Under the pieces are notes generated by a model that was not told the DNA's origin, did no database searches, and saw only the letters and a list, made by a program, of their open reading frames with translations. Shown in pieces: positions 15,195 to 17,525 of a stretch of 17,525 nucleotides of DNA. Numbering within the stretch: position 1 is the first letter of the stretch; every line of letters begins with the position of its first letter. Made by a program: the position numbers and the translations under genes. The DNA comes from Acidobacteria bacterium AH-259-G07 (GTDB taxonomy: Bacteria; Acidobacteriota; UBA6911; RPQK01; JADFOI01): assembly GCA_027717925.1 (NCBI GenBank), contig JALLON010000028.1, forward strand, positions 1 to 17,525, written 5' to 3'.

Positions 15195-15220
15195 GGAACG
15201 GCCTTGCCGTTGAAACGTGT
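15195..15220 (+). promoter_or_regulatory. Candidate ECF-sigma promoter upstream of the PDZ gene
   Basis: GGAAC (15195-15199) and CGTGT (15216-15220) are 16 nt apart, the arrangement of a GGAAC -35 and CGT-type -10 used by many RpoE-like sigma factors. It points toward the PDZ gene, whose ATG is 31 nt further on. The divergent sigma gene makes it a natural regulator. The motif is short and may be coincidental. Confidence 0.35.
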
Positions 15221-15251
15221 AAATGAGGTAGGAAACGAGTGAGGTGAATCT

Positions 15252-16070
15252 ATGAAGCAAACGTTGTTCATTGTCATAACGATTCTGATGGGAGGAATTT
15301 CTCCCTACGCTTTCTCCCAGGAGGAGATCCACATCATTGGAGCCAACGGCAGTTACCTTGGGGTGCAAATTCGTGACGTCACCCTAAAGGACGTGCCCAA
15401 TTTGGATTTGCCCAAGGAAGCAGGTGTCTTCGTGGAAAGAGTCCAGGAGGGAAGTCCGGCGGCGGATGGCGATTTGCAAAAAGGGGATGTCATCGTAGAA
15501 TTTGCCAACTTTCCCGTCATCAGTGTGCGACAGTTTAGGCGACTAGTCGCTGAGACTCCCCCTGGACGGCAGGTGGAACTGGTCGTCATTCGAGACGGTC
15601 AAAGGATCGCCAGAACGGTCACCATCGCGGAGCGGAAGTCCCGAATGGGGAACCGTTTTTCGCGTCGATACCGAATTGAAATTCCTTCTGTGCCCGAGCT
15701 GGATTTTGGTGACTTTCGCTTTCATTTCGACCCAGACCACCCCCGCTTTTTCTTTTCAGATCGGCCCCAGTTAGGAATCAAAGGGCAAGAAATCTCTGAG
15801 CAGTTGGCTGAGACTCTGGGTGTTCCTGAAAAAAAGGGGGTGCTGGTAATGGAGGTTGTCAAGGATAGTCCTGGCGAACGTGCTGGACTCAAGGCAGGTG
15901 ATGTGATCATTTCAGTTGACGGTGAGCAAGTGGAAACTCTGGGCGATCTCAGACGTCATTTAAAGTCCGGATCTCTTGAGCTGGGAATCGTGCGCAACAA
16001 GCAAAAGCAAAGAGTGAGGGTCGAACTGGAGACGAGGGAAGAAGAAGACCGCGAGTCGATCCGAATTTGA
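15252..16070 (+). CDS. Secreted protein with two PDZ domains and no protease domain
   Basis: A 272-residue protein with a signal peptide (about residues 1-22, MKQTLFIVITILMGGISPYA, cleavage likely near FSQ-EE). PDZ domain 1 covers about 33-125 (YLGVQIRD, GVFVERVQEGSPAADGDLQK, GDVIVEF). An acidic/aromatic linker DFGDFRFHFDPDHPRFFFSD follows. PDZ domain 2 covers about 170-262 (LGIKGQEIS, GVLVMEVVKDSPGERAGLKA, GDVIISVDG). The repeated GSPA/DSPG...GDVI pattern is as in DegP/HtrA PDZ domains, but there is no trypsin-like domain, so it probably binds unfolded or C-terminal peptides in the periplasm. GAGGTG lies 5 nt before the ATG. It is divergent from the sigma operon, consistent with a role in envelope-stress sensing or response. 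Confidence 0.88.
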   Translation: MKQTLFIVITILMGGISPYAFSQEEIHIIGANGSYLGVQIRDVTLKDVPNLDLPKEAGVFVERVQEGSPAADGDLQKGDVIVEFANFPVISVRQFRRLVAETPPGRQVELVVIRDGQRIARTVTIAERKSRMGNRFSRRYRIEIPSVPELDFGDFRFHFDPDHPRFFFSDRPQLGIKGQEISEQLAETLGVPEKKGVLVMEVVKDSPGERAGLKAGDVIISVDGEQVETLGDLRRHLKSGSLELGIVRNKQKQRVRVELETREEEDRESIRI

Positions 16071-16179
16071 GGTCCTTCGCCAGCCCGCAGGCCGAAGCTT
16101 CCACTGATCCTGTGGAAAACCAGTGGAAAACCTGTTGGTTACTTTTACAGAGGTCGCGAAAATTCTCAGTTCGTTCTAC

Positions 16180-16204
16180 TTTACATACTCTTTGTGCATG
16201 TAAA
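16180..16204. repeat. Short inverted repeat TTTACAT / ATGTAAA
   Basis: TTTACAT (16180-16186) and ATGTAAA (16198-16204) are a 7-bp inverted pair with an 11-nt loop, in the 153-nt gap between the PDZ gene and the mobile element. It may serve as a terminator stem or mark the insertion point. Just upstream, GTGGAAAAC occurs twice within about 20 nt. Nothing else stands out in this gap. Confidence 0.4.
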
Positions 16205-16223
16205 TATTCGGTAAACCCCGTTG

Positions 16224-17081
16224 TCAGTTTGAGCAGAGAGCGGAACGAAAGTACTTGGTGAGGGGATAGAGCCAGAGGCTCTTGGTGGGCAGTCGGGCGG
16301 TACGATCTCGGTCGAGCTTTCCTCGGCCTTGGGTTTGCCCCACGTAGATCCAGTTGGCGGCTCTGTAACAGGCTCCCCTGAAGCGCTGGTTCTCAACGAA
16401 GGTTTCTAGGAGGACGGGGCGGTAGGCATAGTGGCTCTCCCAGTCCTGGGGGAGCTGTCGAGCCACCATGGAGAGAAGTTTGGAGGCCAGATTCGGAGAC
16501 TGCACCCAAGGGAGGATCAGAAAGCGAGCGTTATTGACGACCAGCAGCAGGTTTTTCTCTCGCTGAGAAACAGTCCAGCCGATAAAGCGGTCGCGGGGTG
16601 CGGTTTTCCAAGCGGCGGCGCCAAAGCCCAGCAGGGCCAGGATGCGCTGTTGGCAGCAAGCGAAGTAGCGCAGCTGGGCGCCGGGCAAGGGCTGGTATCC
16701 CAGGTAGTGATAGCGGTCGATATATTCGTTCCAGAGAGCCGAGTCCTGGGCGCTGTTGATGAGCTGCAAACGCAGCGGGGGGAGTTCATAGACGGGGCGA
16801 GCCAGGCGGGGCTGGGGGTCAGAGCGGGCCGTATGGCGGATGCGACAATCCGGCTTGCGGATGCGCGGAGGCGGCAGCTGAATGAGGCCCTGCTCGTGCA
16901 TGCGCAGCATGGCCACGCGGCAGCTCATCTGCTTGAGCCCGCCGTCGGGCTTGAACCAGCCTAGAACCCGGCAGGCCAAGCGGGAGAGCTGGGCCCGCGA
17001 GCGGGTCGGATCTTGGGCGATCAGGCCACGCAGCAGCTGGATCTCCTGGGAACTGAAGTCTCGCCCGCAGTAGCGTTTCAT
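16224..17081 (-). CDS. DruA-like DUF4338 protein of the IS66-type element
   Basis: A 285-residue protein of the DUF4338 family, which includes DruA of the Druantia anti-phage system. Landmarks are an N-terminal helix-turn-helix-like part (EIQLLRGLIAQDPTRSRAQL), then SALWNEYIDRYHYLGYQPLP. LRYFACCQQRILALLGFGAAAWK and FVENQRFRGACYRAANWIYVG follow, and the end is LWLYPLTKYFRSALC. Length and both ends look complete. The ATG overlaps the transposase stop by 4 bp (ATGA) with GGAGG just upstream, so it is made with the transposase. Stand-alone DUF4338 genes within IS66-like elements are more likely accessory to transposition than defence; no druB-E genes are present. Function is unknown. Confidence 0.8.
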   Translation of the reverse strand: MKRYCGRDFSSQEIQLLRGLIAQDPTRSRAQLSRLACRVLGWFKPDGGLKQMSCRVAMLRMHEQGLIQLPPPRIRKPDCRIRHTARSDPQPRLARPVYELPPLRLQLINSAQDSALWNEYIDRYHYLGYQPLPGAQLRYFACCQQRILALLGFGAAAWKTAPRDRFIGWTVSQREKNLLLVVNNARFLILPWVQSPNLASKLLSMVARQLPQDWESHYAYRPVLLETFVENQRFRGACYRAANWIYVGQTQGRGKLDRDRTARLPTKSLWLYPLTKYFRSALCSN

Positions 17082-17525
17082 CCAGCCTCCGGCGCCGCCG
17101 CCGAAACAGGCCCCAGGCGCAATGCCGCCTGGCGATCTGGGCTCATTTTCCAGGGAAGAAAAGGACGCAGGTCTGGCGGCGGCTGCCCGCCTTGCCGAGC
17201 GCAGGCTTGCAGATAGTCACTGAGCCAAAGGCGCGGGTTCAGTTCGCTCACTCGCAGGGTCTGGAAAATGGTGAACAAGCTGGCCGCCAGCTGGGCGCTC
17301 CAGCGGCTGCCCGAGCCGTAGTAATTCTTGCGTCCCACCACGGGGTTGCGCAAGGCCCTTTCGGCCGCGTTGTTGTCCATGGCCACTTCGGGATGATTGA
17401 CAAACACCGTCAGCCCTGGCCAGTGTCGCGCCAGGCTTTTCAGGATCTTTCGACAGGGGGGAGCCAGGCTGGGGCACTGCCGTTGAGCTTGGCATTTCTC
17501 TCGCATCTGTTCGATAGCCACCCGC
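17078..17525 (-). CDS. IS66-family transposase, C-terminal part (runs off the window)
   Basis: The frame is open to the right edge; about 148 residues are visible, so the N-terminal part and most of the DDE catalytic domain are missing. The visible segment holds HPEVAMDNNAAERALRN and VVGRKNYYGSGSRWSAQLAA, the strongly conserved end of the IS66 DDE domain including the final glutamate (AAERA). LFTIFQTLRVSELNPRLWLS follows, then a C-terminal extension. It catalyses cut-and-paste movement of the element. It is coupled by ATGA to the DruA-like gene, and base composition is richer in G and C than the chromosomal genes to the left. Confidence 0.9.
   Translation of the reverse strand, partial: RVAIEQMREKCQAQRQCPSLAPPCRKILKSLARHWPGLTVFVNHPEVAMDNNAAERALRNPVVGRKNYYGSGSRWSAQLAASLFTIFQTLRVSELNPRLWLSDYLQACARQGGQPPPDLRPFLPWKMSPDRQAALRLGPVSAAAPEAG

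Larger units (their letters stand above)
16211..17525 (-). mobile_element. One end of an IS66-type element carrying a DruA-like gene (partial)
   Basis: Two coupled minus-strand genes, an IS66 transposase end and a DUF4338 gene, are visibly more GC-rich than the neighbouring chromosome and run off the right edge. The left boundary is a guess: GTAAACCCCG at 16211 begins with GTAA, as many IS66 ends do, and lies 13 nt beyond the last stop. If right, the preceding octamer 16203-16210 (AATATTCG) would be the target duplication. The other end is outside the window. Confidence 0.55.

Noticed and set aside
16101..16126. CCACTG/CAGTGG stem after the PDZ gene as a terminator
   Set aside because: The stem is only 6 bp with a 14-nt loop and no T-run follows, so termination is not supported.
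16224..17081. A Druantia anti-phage defence island
   Set aside because: Only the DruA-like gene is present, coupled to an IS66 transposase; no large helicase or other Druantia genes are in the window.

Overview
The window reads as chromosomal DNA from a bacterium, probably an uncultured one. Coding is dense, with short overlaps and Shine-Dalgarno (SD) sites. An extracytoplasmic-function (ECF) sigma/anti-sigma pair, a secreted PDZ protein, a split B12-dependent acyl-CoA mutase and text-like dispersed repeats (ACAGGAG tandems, CAGAATCCAGAAG words, GGGTCAGACC hairpins) all occur. I associate that combination loosely with Acidobacteriota and similar soil or sediment lineages, but this is an impression and not a demonstrated assignment.

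Layout. (1) 1-6987, + strand: a tightly packed operon. It holds the tail of an unidentified gene, a FecCD/BtuC-type permease, a BtuD/FecE-type ATPase, a cobyrinate a,c-diamide synthase homologue (CbiA/CobB/CfbB family), a natural fusion of a NifH/BchL-like Fe protein to a NifD-like subunit, and a NifK-like subunit. Apart from the ATPase-cbiA junction, each gene overlaps the next. This is the most interesting part. An amidase of the corrin/F430 pathway coupled to a nitrogenase-like reductase recalls the CfbB-CfbC-CfbD logic of coenzyme F430 synthesis, but with a fused H-D chain, a second K-like chain and a chelate transporter. I infer a tetrapyrrole-modifying or salvage system that may be undescribed. 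(2) 7207-7750, +: an AbrB-type antitoxin and a MazF/PemK-type toxin. (3) 7935-9458, +: xylulokinase. It converges on a minus-strand Gfo/Idh/MocA oxidoreductase (9702-10826), which is preceded by a small conserved-looking protein (10877-11128). (4) 11229-11372: a tiny ORF with an excellent SD that runs into a perfect 32-bp hairpin. (5) 11355-15068, - strand: ECF sigma factor, zinc-finger anti-sigma factor, TPR protein, then the large and small subunits of a B12-dependent acyl-CoA mutase. The active-site residues fit isobutyryl-CoA mutase better than methylmalonyl-CoA mutase. (6) 15252-16070, +: a secreted two-PDZ protein divergent from the sigma operon. (7) 16211-17525, -: the end of a GC-rich IS66-type element encoding the C-terminal part of its transposase and a DruA-like (DUF4338) protein.

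Possible links: the transporter and CbiA homologue could supply or modify corrinoids, and the mutase needs adenosylcobalamin. The sigma/anti-sigma pair probably controls its own operon and perhaps the PDZ gene. No intergenic stretch exceeds 300 bases. I saw no tRNA, rRNA or CRISPR array.
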